From contig OY720632.1 of the NCBI GenBank assembly GCA_963169105.1, positions 7,688,001 through 7,752,000 of the forward strand: a stretch of DNA of 64,000 nucleotides, given 5' to 3'. The DNA is from Ceriagrion tenellum. Its lineage: Eukaryota > Arthropoda > Insecta > Odonata > Coenagrionidae. Shown one piece after another: positions 32,691 to 45,077 of the stretch. The position numbers and the translations under genes were made by a program. Below the pieces are notes generated by a model. That model did no database searches. It saw only the letters and a list, made by a program, of their open reading frames with translations, and was not told the DNA's origin. The stretch's first letter is position 1, and each line of letters opens with the position of its first letter.

Positions 32691-35524
32691 TTGATTAATA
32701 TAATGCACTTAAAATATTAATTTCCCTGTGTCGTATAACGAAATCAGATAGACTAAAATAAACTGGTAGGGGGAAGACTCTTAAGAAGCGAAAAATAAAT
32801 GCCACGCAGTGAATCCGATTCTGCAAAATAAGCCCACGGTAAGAATAATCGCTAACCACCGCTAACCACGGTTCACTACGGTGAACATTCTCATAATTGG
32901 AGAAATTACGTATAGAATTTCAAAACAGGGCGCCAGTGGGGTTCCAAGTTTCTTGTTTCCCATTTTTTGCCGGAAAAGTATCAATATTTTCCTTCCGATG
33001 GTGTCATTTGTACACAACAACAAATATAATTTGCATATATCCATTTTGGCTTCATATTTTGGGAGGGAACTAGCTCAGAAGTCGCGAATTACCATTAAAT
33101 ACTGAAGGACGGTGTCCCTTTCCTGCCTGGGAATTTTTTGAGTCAAATTATCTGCAAGTTCTTATTTCGCCAACAAATGACGCTTGATAATTAAGCACCA
33201 TATTAGTGAATAAATGGCATGCAGAAAAAATTACTGTGCGCCAAAATACACTGAGGAAGGCTATCCTAAAATACGAGGTGGGAGATGGTTTTTGTTTCGT
33301 CGTGAAAAATATGTTATCTTTAACGAAAAGCAAAATATACTTCGTGGAGCTAACCTAGTCCTTTTACAATTTAAATATAAAATTCAATTTCATATTTAAA
33401 AGAGAATTTGTGATATTGATCAAGGCTAAACACTTTTGATAACTCAATGAAAAGTGACAGTGCTACGGAATGTCGAGCCCAACCAAATTGAAGAAATAAG
33501 AGTGGATTATGGCATCGTGTCATGACCTGGGTGTAAGAACTTTACCTCTACGAATTTGTACCCTCGCTACTCGGTTTTCGGCGCTGGTATTACGTCAAAA
33601 ACAGAAGTTTAGGGACCTCAGAGAGAGCTCGAGTCACTGCTTACCCCATGTCACTACCGATTAATAACATCTGAAATTTGTATCGGTGAAATTTATTATG
33701 TACCTAATTTTCTTTAACTATTATCTTTAATATATGTGAAAGTTAGTTCACTACTGAAAAAATTTAAAGAATAAAATGTTTGCGTTTCCATAGATTTTAT
33801 AAGTTAGGAAGAGTGACCCCATGTCCATTATTTTAAACCATAAAATCACATTCCTCATGTCACCTCCAATAGCAGATTCCTTCCAATACACCGCGCAGTT
33901 GTAGTTTTTCGATCGCTATTCGTTCTACGGTTATCTTGAGTTCGGAGTGTTGAACCAAATTCTCTCGATAAAAAGTTTTCAGACGCATCAAAGGCCTCAA
34001 GGGACCCTAAATAATTCTGAGTTTGTCCGCGCACCCCGTTTCGACCGCATTCTAGTCCGAGTGCAACCTTCACTCTACAGGTAAACAGCAGTGACCTCTT
34101 TCAAACATGACTGTTCGAGTTCAAAGGCATTGAGACATCAAAGGAATGACCATCATCACTAAATAATTGCCGCCAGCGATATAAAAGTGGCTTTACATTG
34201 AGAAGTTACTTCCACATCAGTAGTATTGCAAGTCACCTGGGAGTGACATTTGTATGTGTAAGCACGACATTTCATGGAAGTATTAGGGGTCAATAGTGGT
34301 AGTAATTAACCGTGGTTCCTATTTTCAAGAAAAATACACCGTATATCTGCTTATTTCGCATCTATTTTTCATCTCGTAAGTATCATTGTGAATCCAGGCT
34401 GTAAAAACGTCATTCTTGAGTAAAAAAAGGCGCTATTTTCCTTTTTAAAACAAACGCTAGTCTATTTACGGTAATTTATTCTAAGAACTAACAAGTCAAA
34501 AAAATTATTTTGGAGTTTAAACTCACGGCTTTAGAAACCTCAAGCAAGACGTCACGCCTTTTTGCAGAGGTGATATGAAAAGAACATCTCCTCTGAAGAC
34601 TTAAAGATGTATTTCCGGAATAAAGAGGGCGTAAGAGGAAGGTGAAACCCCAATGCTCTGGAAAAACGAAACAGTCCGAGTGGAATGAAAACCTCTAAGG
34701 GCAGTTCAGTGAGGACACGACGAAAGGGATCATTCGGCAAAAAAAACATAAAACGACGAAGAAGTGGGGTAGGCATGGGGCTCAGGAGAGCTTTCATGGA
34801 CCGGTTGATAGGGGCGTTGGGGGGGGGAGGGGAGACATTTGGAATTGAGATGGAAACTGAATGGATGAAAAAATGCTCGCTTTGTGTTTTTAATGGGAGA
34901 ATGGACGAGTGAAAGAAAGGCTTTTTATGAAGTCCACTCTTTACTAAAATAAGGCGGAGAGGAAGATGTTCCCTGGAAGCAATATATGTATGTCATTTCG
35001 AAAATCGATCAATCACTTCTAGCAGTATCGATTAGATGGAATATCAATTGACGACTTTACCCGTGGAATTTACTTCCATGACAATAGCCTTGTAACACGC
35101 GTGGAGGTTATACTTCGATAAGTAAAAACGATCTTTGATCAAAGCATTAGGGATCGATAGTGGTATTGATCGACCACTGTCAAAGAAAACAGAAAGGCAT
35201 CTATTTACCGAATTTTCTCTGCGCGTAAAATACATATAATTAAAAATCGTCACTGGAAATCCCAGGATATTTAACTAATAATTTTGTACATATTTATAAA
35301 GCTAGCGTTATTGCGGAAACAATGGTATAACTCACAACTCTATCGCATCGTTAGTTTCGGCATTAGCCGAGGTTTACAGCTTTTACAACAGCTCGTGTAA
35401 AACTCAACATAGTAACAGTTTTTTTCCTTTGATATGTTAAAAACATGTGTGGCTAATTTATATAAAAATATCGTATCTCTAGAATTAATATTAAGAGAAT
35501 GGTGATAGCGTAAAGTCGAACCAC
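32691..35524. other. No recognised gene
   Basis: Short frames only. A purine-rich tract at about 34560-34920 contains a G-run (GGCGTTGGGGGGGGGAGGGG) at about 34813. No repeat partners or motifs were seen. Confidence 0.5.
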
Positions 35525-35735
35525 CGGGTTTGGAGCGCCGAAAGCAGGGTCTTTTTTTTTAAATATCGTAAAAGTGTAGATAAGGATACGAAATTTTTCT
35601 TACAAACATTAGTAAACGTAAAAATGATTGCTCTATCGTATGCATTTTATTTCGTTAAAATCGGTTGACCCTACTTGAAGATACAGCGTCCTAAACTCAA
35701 CGGACTCGACTTTTTTAATGGACAGTAGGCGGACA
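35525..35735 (+). repeat. Dispersed repeat copy (partner at 31400)
   Basis: GCATTTTATTTCGTTAAAAT followed by CGGTTG, and AACTCAACGGACTCGACTTT followed by TTTAATGGACAGTA, correspond to 31500-31612. Same orientation, 4.1 kb apart. Confidence 0.55.
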
Positions 35736-36968
35736 CACAAGTAAGTGGTTTAGGGAGATAACTCTCACGCCATCGACCGACTTACTGCATGCACACTTTA
35801 CTATACTTGGTTGCTCACGGCGCTGTCAAACCCGTTTGCTAACTTCGGGATGGTCACACGTACTCGCTTACAATCACTCAGAAAAATAAAGAGGTCTCTC
35901 TACAAATCAATTAGAACAACAACGGAAGGTTGAGAGATTTACGAGGTATTAACCCGCGCCACGGATCCACTCAACAGACTAAAATACACATTCACACAAT
36001 ACCTAAACGGCACGGTAATCATACCATTCGGCAATTCGGGAATTTCCAATAATTCTAAAGAATTTTGTAATTATTCAAAAAGTACTTTTAATCTGCACTG
36101 AAAATAATGATAAAATCGATAGCAGGAATAAAGTATTTGATTTTTCTGCCATCTGATATTGGAAAAAATAACCTCTGCACTGATTCTAGCGCTTGAAATG
36201 GGCCGATTTTTTGGTCCAGGGGCCTTTGTAGAAAGGGAAAGCACCGATTAGTTCGTCGTATCGAAAATCACGCGGTAGGAGTGAATTTGATTTGCATGCG
36301 GGATTCCGCCCAATAGTGGTTTTGGGGGAAATCGTGAAGTTATTTCGCGATCCTTTTCGAATTCCTTGGCGACGACGTGAATAGGGTGGAACGTTTTGAG
36401 AAAAAGCTTTACACTGAAGAAGCAGTGTGGATTAGAATGTATTATACCTTGATGGACAAACCATGTGAATAAATGCAACTATAAAAAAACGAAAATAGCG
36501 CCAAAAGTAGAAAAAATGATGGAGCATAGAACTACACTACTATATAACACAAAAAACCGAACATAGAAAACAACTTCAAATTAATACCATTACATAAGCG
36601 ATTCTTTTTTATTTCATTGGCGTGACGATAGCGTCTACATTTGCCAGGAAAAATTTAGTTCTTACTTTTGCTAGCATTAACCGGTAAAATAAGGGATCAC
36701 AAAATAATCGGATTGAGTGCAGCACTCTGCTTCTCGGCTTCGGGACTGATTTTCACGAAAGCGCTAAATGCACTCGGTAACAAAGTTAAGAAACTTCGTC
36801 AGAGACCTCTGTCACATAGACAAGCATACGGGGAATGGGGGGGGACAAGAGATAGGGGTTGAACAAAATGGTTCGAAATTGATTCCACTGAGCACCTTCT
36901 TCTTTTGGGGAATGAACTCGGCGTAAACTATTGTCGCGGCTAAGGCGGGACTTTGGACTGTACTTACC
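35736..36968. other. No recognised gene
   Basis: Only short frames, none with family resemblance, for example 76 codons minus at 36248. GC content rises toward 36780, where the GC-rich island begins. Confidence 0.5.
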
Positions 36969-36982
36969 GTGGGTAAGTTGAG

Positions 36983-37633
36983 ATGCTGCTACAGGTCGGC
37001 TGTTTATCAGGTGACAACGCCTTCGTGGCGTCCAGACTGCTTACACGGGGCGCGGAACTCTTTCTCTCTTGCGTCGCGACTTCTTTCCTCCTGCTCACCT
37101 ATCTCGCACGACCACTCCCTTCCGACAACCTTCCGTGTCAAGACGATGCCTCTTTTTTACGTCGTCACACTCTCTTTCGTCTGCGTTTACCGGCAGCAAT
37201 CTCTTCCCACGTGCGTGACTTCCTCCAACAATCCAATGCCGTAGATAGTGCAGTGGAAAATCAAGAAGAAACTTGGCCGGGGCGACCGCCTTTTGAAAGG
37301 CTACCCCTCCAGGGAAAATGGGCGGGGAAAGAGGGGCTAAGGAATGAGACGGGGGGGGAGGTTCTTCTTCGGTTTGCGGGACAGGGGGCCCACTTGACCA
37401 CGACCACCGAGAGAAATATAAATAAAGGCATGAGCGCTTCGGCCTTGCCTCTCGGTGGTCGTGACTTGACCCAGGTACGACGCCTTCGCCCTCACATTTG
37501 GGCCGTCAAAGCGGGAAGAAGGGGAGGAAGGGAGGGAAGTCACTTTCGAGCCGATATTGCCTCGACTCCCTCACTTAGCAAGGGGATGATTGGGGGGGGG
37601 AAAGGGGGGAAACACTGGGTTGAGGAAAACTGA
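36983..37633 (+). CDS. Hypothetical reading frame (216 codons) in a GC-rich island
   Basis: This is the longest open frame in the window, from ATG at 36983 to TGA at 37631-37633. The N-terminal 50 residues include a hydrophobic stretch (LFLSCVATSFLLLTYLARPL). The rest is basic and low in complexity (GRRGGREG, GGGKGGKH). I recognise no domain. A GTAAGT splice-donor word lies just upstream at about 36972. Runs of G at 37350-37360 and 37595-37605 and open frames on the other strand suggest that GC richness alone may keep it open. It is reported as a candidate first exon or CpG-island artefact, not as an established gene. Confidence 0.15.
   Translation: MLLQVGCLSGDNAFVASRLLTRGAELFLSCVATSFLLLTYLARPLPSDNLPCQDDASFLRRHTLFRLRLPAAISSHVRDFLQQSNAVDSAVENQEETWPGRPPFERLPLQGKWAGKEGLRNETGGEVLLRFAGQGAHLTTTTERNINKGMSASALPLGGRDLTQVRRLRPHIWAVKAGRRGGREGSHFRADIASTPSLSKGMIGGGKGGKHWVEEN
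37399..37463. repeat. Perfect 15-bp inverted repeat within the GC-rich island
   Basis: CACGACCACCGAGAG (37399-37413) pairs perfectly with CTCTCGGTGGTCGTG (37449-37463). The 35-base interval contains a second small stem, AAGGC/GCCTT. This gives a 65-base stem-loop with an asymmetric A/T-rich internal loop on the 5' side. Confidence 0.8.
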
Positions 37634-37639
37634 GGGGGG

Positions 37640-39164
37640 CGAGAGGGTGTCCTTGTACATGTACTCACAAACAACCATCCATTCACACAATATCCCATCG
37701 CTTAAAACTTATTAATCCGCTTAAACCTCCGCTTAAAACCGCAGCACTTAAAACTAATTAGACAGATATGACACGGGGATCTTCCTCGATCGCTCCCTAT
37801 CTTTGCAGCCGCGTCCAAACACAACCGGTTACAATATTCACTGTTAACTTCCGTAAGCTATTTGTTTGGGAAAAGCCGGAAGTTATATGTAAGCAGAACG
37901 ATTCCCAGCGAATGGCGATACGAATCGAGATATTGCTACCCTTGCGTCTTCCATAAAAGTCAACTTTCAGGTGTTAAACCGTCTTGCGGCCACCCTATCA
38001 CGCAAAAGGAAGGGATCGAGACGAGATAATCGAATCAACGCCCTCCTTCAATGGGGTCGATATTCACCTTATCAGCTACCATGCAAGCGAACATTCGAAT
38101 GATTGTGGACATTCTTTGGAAAGTGGTAAGGTTTCCCCGAAAACTAAGGAGAGGACGAAGAGGTATGACAAAATATTTGGAAGAGAAATAATCAATTTGC
38201 GTCTTGAACACGGCAATCATGAGTTTCTTTTTCACCGCATATCCTCCATCTGCCATACTTGTCCTTTTTGCATTTGAAACTCATAGTGTTCGTTAAAAAT
38301 ACATTTATATCTATTTGGATTATGGAAATTGGCAAGTCGAAATGTGATATTTTCATTTATTCAATAAATATTCACTGCTAAAATGGATTTCGACTCTTGA
38401 TGAGAGAGACAGAGTGCACGTAATTAATAATTCCATTGCTGGAGTTTACAAAAGGCATTCGATCCCATTGGGAATTCAATGTCTTTATTGGATAGCAAAC
38501 GGTTGACGTTAGAAAGTAAGTTGCGCCACGTGCGCTAGAAAAAATATGGCTTAAACGTTGAGCACCGTTTCTTGGACATAAGCCGGTTCTTGCCTTTATC
38601 TTTTTTTACCACATTTGGTAAACTCGCGCTGTGTCAATTTATCTTTAAAAAAAGTTCAAGTTTCCACCTTTCAAAAACACAAGATGGATCCATTGAAATA
38701 AAAATTCATGCAATTTTTCACAAAAATAAAATTTAATGCCAACCCCTAATTCAATGCTAATGCATCACCTGATGTACCTGATTTGTCAACATTGATACCC
38801 GGTTCAGAAGTACATTTTATTTTTTTAGAAAATTGCACGATTTTTATATCATTCTCTACAATCTCCATTTCGCAAGACAATTAGGATTTTACAATATGGA
38901 TCGCAGACGACCCTTTCGCCAAGCATCTACTTTCGCATGTCAAAACATTTAAAGCCTAGAATTTAGTTCGTAAACGCGCAACACCTTTAATTGCAATCAA
39001 ATTTTGAACGAATATAGACTTTATCTGGTGCAATAGCAATATAAAATGTTTCAACCAGTTTAATTTTTCAGGATTATTATTTTAAAAGGTAAAAAGCGAT
39101 GTGTACTGTGGAACTGATTGCAAGTGATTGTGGAACTGATTGCAAGAGCAGCGAGTTGGACTGC
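37640..39164. other. No recognised gene
   Basis: Small frames only (97 codons plus at 37984-38277 and its antisense shadow). An 18-bp direct duplication, TGTGGAACTGATTGCAAG, at 39107 and 39129 lies just before the LINE begins and may relate to its insertion junction. Confidence 0.5.
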
Positions 39165-39480
39165 ATAAATTGTGAACATAAATACATCTGTCATCACTAG
39201 TGTCACAAATGAATATAATGATTTATTGTCCTCGTACGGATTGCATTCTCTCATCAGCTGTCCAACCAGGGTAGCTAAATCATCAGCAACCTGCCTGGAT
39301 CATGTACATGTCAGAATCACCAATATGTATAGATATAAGATAACAGCTGATGTTCTTCACCTAGACATTAGTGATCATTCAATGACTAAATTAACTATCT
39401 CAGCAAATTTTGACCACATTGCAAACCGAGCTAATGCTTATCCACGCGAAACTAGAATAAACTTTGAAAAATTTTAAAAA
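39165..39480 (+). mobile_element. LINE APE-type endonuclease C-terminus (5' end of truncated element)
   Basis: The plus frame at 39172-39477 reads NINTSVITSVTNEYNDLLSS..LHSLISCPTRVAKSSATCLD, then HVHV..LDISDHSMTKLTI. This is the end of the AP-endonuclease-like domain of non-LTR retrotransposons. It shows the (G)DFN-like start, the PTRxxxxSxTxxDH segment and the terminal SDH with the catalytic histidine. It runs directly into the reverse transcriptase of the same element. The N-terminal part of the nuclease is missing, so the element is 5'-truncated at about 39165. Confidence 0.85.
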
Positions 39481-41604
39481 CTTGTTGAAAACTCGCATTG
39501 GACTGATGTATCAAATGAGACCAATGCCACAACGGCGTTTGATTCCATTACAGAAAAATTAAAGCAGTGCCTTCTATTATCTAAATATACTTACATGGAA
39601 GATAAAAAAACCGTTAAACTTAGCGCCTAGGATGACAAACACCTCGCTCAAAATGATTGAAAGGAAAAATTATTTGTTTGAAAAAGTCGAAGACATATAA
39701 TTAATATAAACTTGAGAAATGATTATTTGAAGTATCGGAACTGTTTGAGGAATAGGCTAAGGGAAGGTTCCAATACCTATTACATGAATCGTTTTGACAT
39801 GTGCCATAGAAAACTCAATGTACAATGAAAAATTTTCAAAGAAATGACCGGGGAAGAGTCACCAGGTGTATGTCTTTGATCCCTAAAAGTAAATGGTAAA
39901 ATCGTTGAAGATAATCTAGATATAGCAAATGAGATTAATACATACTTTAATAGCGTCTACGAAACTGCTAAATCTACACATGACGCTCGCAAGTCCAAAA
40001 TTGATTCTACTCCATGTCACAGGAGGAGTATTGCCAACTCATTTTTCTTTGATCCAATTCTTCCTGAAGAAATCGTAATGACGGTAAAACCCCTCAGAAA
40101 AGGCACATCTCCTGGAATCGATGGTATAAACGGAAGTACTTTAAAATAAGTCATTGAAACAATAGCGCCAGCACTGTCATATGCTTGCAACTTAAGTATT
40201 ACTACTGGAGAATTTCCAAATGTGCTCAAAAAAGCAGTAGTTATTCCAGTATTTAAAAAAGGCGATCGCAATGTAATCCAAAATTATCGTCCTATCTCAT
40301 TACTTCCAACTTTATCAACGGTTTTCGAAACATTAGTGAAACGTAGGCTGATTAGATTCCTTGAAAAAGAGGAATAATTTAGCAAGAGCCAATACGGATT
40401 CAGATGTGGAAGGGGTACGGAAGATGCCCTAATAAATTTTATGACAAAAATTTACAATGGAATTAACTGGAAAAATCACACTCGAGGCCTGTTCATAGAC
40501 ATAAGAAAAGCATTTGATACTTTGAACCATTCAACATTATTATTATAGCTAAGTGATACGGAATTAGAGGAGATTCCTTAGCGTGGTTTCCAAGTTACTT
40601 AACAGAAAGATCCCAGTGCGTAAGGGTGGGTACTGCTTTCAGTACATTTAAATTTGCGAAAAGAGGGGCACCGTAAGGCTCAGTATTTGGGCCTATTCTA
40701 TTCCTCATTTCTATAAATGACTTGTGCAATAATGACTTTCAAGGATCAGTAACCGCTTTTGCTGCCGATGTAGTCTTGTACTACAGTGGAGGCAATGTTA
40801 ATAGTGTCGAAAATGATGCACAAAAAGATCTTAATGTTTTACTTAGATGGTTTGACTACAACGGCCTTGAGCTAAGTGAAAAAACCAAATTCATGCTATT
40901 CGATCCGAGAAATTGCTATAAATTTAACTTTAATTTCACTTACCACGTGGCAGACTATCCGAAACAGTGTTTTGAATGTAAAAAGATTGACCAGATCGAT
41001 AGCATAAAATATTTGGGTATCACTATTGATAAATTTTTAAAATGGAAAAACCACATAAATGAACTTGCAGAAACTCTCCGACATTATGCGTCTAAATTGT
41101 ACTTTATTCGTAACAAATGTCCTCTACCATTCCATAAAACTCTATACGATGCCCTCGTGGGCTCTAGATTATGGTAGGGACTGATTTGTTGGGGAGGATC
41201 CTATAACAATTCTTTACTGCCAGTTGTGCTAATTCTGAAGAAGATCATAAGAATTATAACGAAAAGCAAAACATATGAGCAAACATATTCAATATTTGTT
41301 CGATTACACCTTCTTCCAATAAAACACATGTTTGTATTTAAGGTTTTAAAAATATTTTACTTGAAGAGTGGCAACATGCCCGCGATTAATGAAAGTGACC
41401 ATGTATATAATTCAAGTAGGGAGTTGCACTGCCTACAAAACCAAATCTCACCCTGTATGAGAGATCCTTTGTGTATTCAGGTCCTAAAATACTCAACTCT
41501 ATACCGGAACAGATAAGAAATGTAGCGTACGTGAACAAATTTTTGAAGTTGTTGAAAGAATGGATATTGTCACATTCTAAAATTGAAAACTTATTAGGCC
41601 GGTA
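39481..41604 (+). mobile_element. LINE reverse transcriptase (pseudogene) of the same element
   Basis: Reading through stops, the plus strand encodes a complete reverse transcriptase in order. Landmarks are LRKGTSPGIDGINGSTLK (40095), VVIPVFKKGD..NYRPISLLP (40240-40310), SQYGFRCGRGTEDAL, LFIDIRKAFDTLNHSTLL (40490-40540) and a frame change near 40550. Then come GDSLAWFPSYLTERSQCVRV, GAP-stop-GSVFGPILFLISINDL, and the catalytic box as FAADVVLYY, where FADD has become AADV. YLGITIDKFLKWKNHI, RHYASKLYFIRNKCPLPFHK and the terminal GPKILNSIPEQIRNV..KFLKLLKE segment end at a stop near 41604. At least nine in-frame stops and several frame changes make it dead. Motifs place it in the Jockey/CR1/L2 group. 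Confidence 0.9.
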
Positions 41605-42077
41605 ATGATTACCTCATACCAAAGCGCGCGTAATGTTTATTATGAAACAAATTGTAACAAATTTTGTATTACATAAATGTAATTTGTGCTGAATGTATTA
41701 CTTTATATGATTTTCTGTGCATTAAATTGTCATTTTGGGTGTAAATTGATAAATATACACAATTTCTTAAGTTGTACGAAACCGTACATGTTGTCCTATG
41801 TAAAAATTTGTGAGTATTACTTCCGTTTTACATGAATGTACTATAATTGCTCGATGTACGTATTATTATTATTGTAAATTGCAGTTAATTTTTCATAATA
41901 TAGGCAAAACTGATATATTCCAATTAATTGTTTTTATGCTTGGAAAATAGTGATTATTAAATTCCAGCGATGCTATTCATTTAATGAAGGCAGTCTCCAT
42001 ACATGTGACACATTTGAGTCAGCGCTAAACTCTTATTATTTGTACAAAAAGTATGTATGAAACTATGTAGTAAATAT
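41605..42077 (+). mobile_element. LINE 3' untranslated region
   Basis: AT-rich sequence between the reverse transcriptase stop and the octamer tail. It has no coding content and includes a TATTATTATTATT word near 41862. Confidence 0.6.
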
Positions 42078-42262
42078 ATTATATTATTATATTATTATGT
42101 TATTATGTTATTATGTTATTATGTTATTATGTTATTAAGTTATTATGTTATTATGTTATTATGTTATTATATTATTATATTATTATATTATTATATTATT
42201 ATATTATTATATTATTATATTATTATATTATATTATTATATTATTATATCATTATATTATTT
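42078..42262 (+). repeat. Octamer array (TTATTATG)n then (TTATTATA)n, LINE tail
   Basis: About 185 bp of an 8-bp period. The first half is mostly TTATTATG and the second half TTATTATA. It directly follows the LINE 3' UTR, so it is probably its simple-repeat tail, later expanded. The 123- and 88-codon frames of Y/I/L/M repeats here are artefacts. Confidence 0.9.
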
Positions 42263-44903
42263 AAACTACTTCGAGGTAAATCTGACATTACATGGAAAAC
42301 ATTATGTTTCATTTTTGTACCCAGTCTTCTTAAGCCCAAATTTTATGCTTACATTGGCGTGGGCAACGCCAAGTCATGAATTTGGAGTAATTATAACGAT
42401 TGGACGCGATTATGTCCTCCAGGGATAACTGTGTTTAGTGGCTGAACAGCGTCATTCCGAATTATTTTCATGTGGAAAATTTAGTTATTGGAAAAAGAAA
42501 AGTCATCAACCAGGTTGCGGTGAAGGAATTTAAACCCAACCCCATGAAATCACAAGCTTTAAGGCATATTCCATCAGCACCATGATCACTACCTAACACA
42601 CAAATAAAAATCATTGGAAGTAGACGTTCATCTTGTGGTAAATTTCACGTTACAACTTTTGGTAACCAAGGCGACAGAGGAAGCCTTTTGCAGGCAATAA
42701 AGGCAAAAAATGAGAAATCCTTCTTTCCACACAGCTTATGAGAGTTTTTTCGTACATTGACAATCAAATATGCAATATTACAATTTAGCTTGGGAGATAA
42801 TATAAAGAAAGAATAAATCTGAATTAATTTGGGAGGAATTTCCTCTGCCGTTTAACTTTATCACTTTCGCTTTTCTCAGAGCAATATCTCGACCTCAAAA
42901 CTAAGGATGTCGAGGAACTCGTGGAATGCTGTTATTGGCTTTTAGGAGAAAACGTCTCACGTCCCCGGTGGAATTTTTTCCTCGCAATGCACACAAAGTG
43001 ATATTATGTAGCTCGGTAGGAAATTGCCACTTGAAAAGTCTCCTGAAATAATAAAGACACTTATAACATATTCACCCCTGCTCATTGAAAGGAAATATCT
43101 GTTCTTTATACATTTTTCATTTTGTAGTTGAATTCACAAGTTTTCTAAAACATTTGATGAAAAGTCTTATAGTTATTACCATTCCGTCTGATCTCCTAAA
43201 ATTCTTTTGTACTCACTTCGAGATATTTTCTATCCAAGAATTGCCATGAAGATGGTGCACCATTTTAAATGGAAAATGACCACTTTCCGGCTTTCCAAAA
43301 AAAGAGAAAGAATATCCAGGTGATGTCGTCCAAAGTAAATTTACTCGATCCGACTCCGCATTGGTACTCAACTCGAGGCGACGGTGAAATATCGCATTGA
43401 GCGCGTTTGCGAATCACGTATCTCCTCGAATGCAGGCGTGAAAGGAGGTGTAATTAGTGATTCGGGTGAGTGAGGCCTAATTGACATTCCTCCATAACCC
43501 TTCCCCTCCCCCAATTTCCCACACTTCCATGCGCAAACTCCCTCCCCGACGCCTTTCACCGCGTAAGATACATACGCCCGGTCCCTCATCTTCCCTCCAA
43601 GTCAACAGATGTCACTGCCGGCACGTGTTCTAGGAACTAGAGCGAATAATTGAACCGTTATCAATCTTCGGATATTCGGAGGTTTTGAAGCAAGAAGGGG
43701 GGTGGGGGGAAGTATGGAGAATGAAAGAGGGTGGGGACGAAATGTTCGCTTCTGCTCGATCGATAATGCCTCAAGGAGTAGCGCAGCGTTGGTTTCCATA
43801 TCCATCAATAGTGGTTTATCCATTAGGAGCCTTTCTTCGTACCCATTACATTTATAGCTGATTAGCGTGCACAACTGAATGAAATGAGAGCATGAAAACC
43901 TTAATATTAACGCTTTCAATGCGGCAGCAATATATATTATTTCCGCCACAGACTGAAACATTTAAATATCTTTGACAACAAATACGAATGACGATCGTCG
44001 TTTGCAGTCACCGAAGAGCACCGGACAGACGACAATTGTCAACTGACCGCGTAATAGTTGTAAAATTGAATATTCTACCAAAAATACCGAGGGATAATAT
44101 TATACGCTAAGATACAACGATGCAATATTGGGAAAAATTTCCTGTTCTTTTCGCTTCGCATCTCTAAAAAGGTGTGCACTAAACTCTTTTATAAACATTT
44201 CATGTCCGTCACATATATTGGCGATGATTCAAATATTGTTAGTCTCCACTGTAATGATGCTAAATTGCGGTAACTCGACAAAGGACTGTCATGATGGAAG
44301 AACATTGTCTAAAATTATCGATTAGTTCTGCACACGTTTACAATGTGCATGCGTGATTGACAATTAGTTCTAGATGCTGTCACCTCTGTCAACAGGAGAC
44401 GGACAGAAGGTCTATCAGGTTTAAGGAGGTCATAAATTAGCTTGGATTTCACAGAAATACGACAACTGAAAGTTATCGTATTCGGCAATGACTCCGAATG
44501 AATGTTTCTTCAACAAATACATGATATCTTGTAAGAAAATCAACTTCCCAAAAATGGCAGTGAGCTTTCTAAGTTATGAATGGGTAAAATATTAATAGTT
44601 CAGTATGAATCAAGCTGCTGCGAGTCAAAATAGGGATTAATAATGACAAATAAGCAAAATAATTAAGATATCCGAGTAGCCATTGAGAAACCTTGTCAAC
44701 ATTGTATTCCAGTTAGGAAAAGGAGTGATGATCCCCCTCAAAAGCTATAGCGCAAAACATCACCCTCCTCCCCCAATATCCTATTCCTCCCCCCCCCCCC
44801 CGGTAATTCCTCCCGACTTTCTTGTTATTAATTTGAGTGATTAATAAATTATAATAATAATGTCAATAAAAGATAAATATTTAAAAAGGAAAAGAATTAT
44901 AAT
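42263..44903. other. No recognised gene
   Basis: Frames at 43368-43589 and 43602-43961 (minus) lie in a moderately GC-rich block, 43.36-43.75 kb, without recognisable motifs. A run of about 14 C lies at 44789-44802. No repeats shared with other parts of the window were noticed. Confidence 0.5.
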
Positions 44904-44945
44904 TTAAGGTAGCTCGAGCAAAACTTTTTTTAGAAATCAGGAAAT
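44904..44945 (+). mobile_element. Left-end fragment of the TTAA element family
   Basis: TTAAGGTAGCTCGAGCAAAA followed by TTAGAAATCA matches the first 45 bp of the elements at 45078 and 61952, then homology ends. It lies only 130 bp before a full copy. Confidence 0.55.
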
Positions 44946-45077
44946 ATCGTAACTTCTTCTTCTTCTTAGTCCATGTTGATGTGGCAGATAAATAACTCAA
45001 TAAAATGATATATTCTTGAGTAATGAATTTCATCTACATGTACTTCAGGCAAAAAAAATGCTGATTGTTTCACTTAA

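Noticed and set aside
37399..37463. microRNA precursor
   Set aside because: The stem is 15 bp followed by a large asymmetric internal loop, too short and uneven for a typical precursor. Kept only as an inverted repeat.
42057..42428. Two long frames rich in Tyr, Ile, Leu and Met
   Set aside because: They are translations of the octamer repeat tail of the LINE, not proteins.
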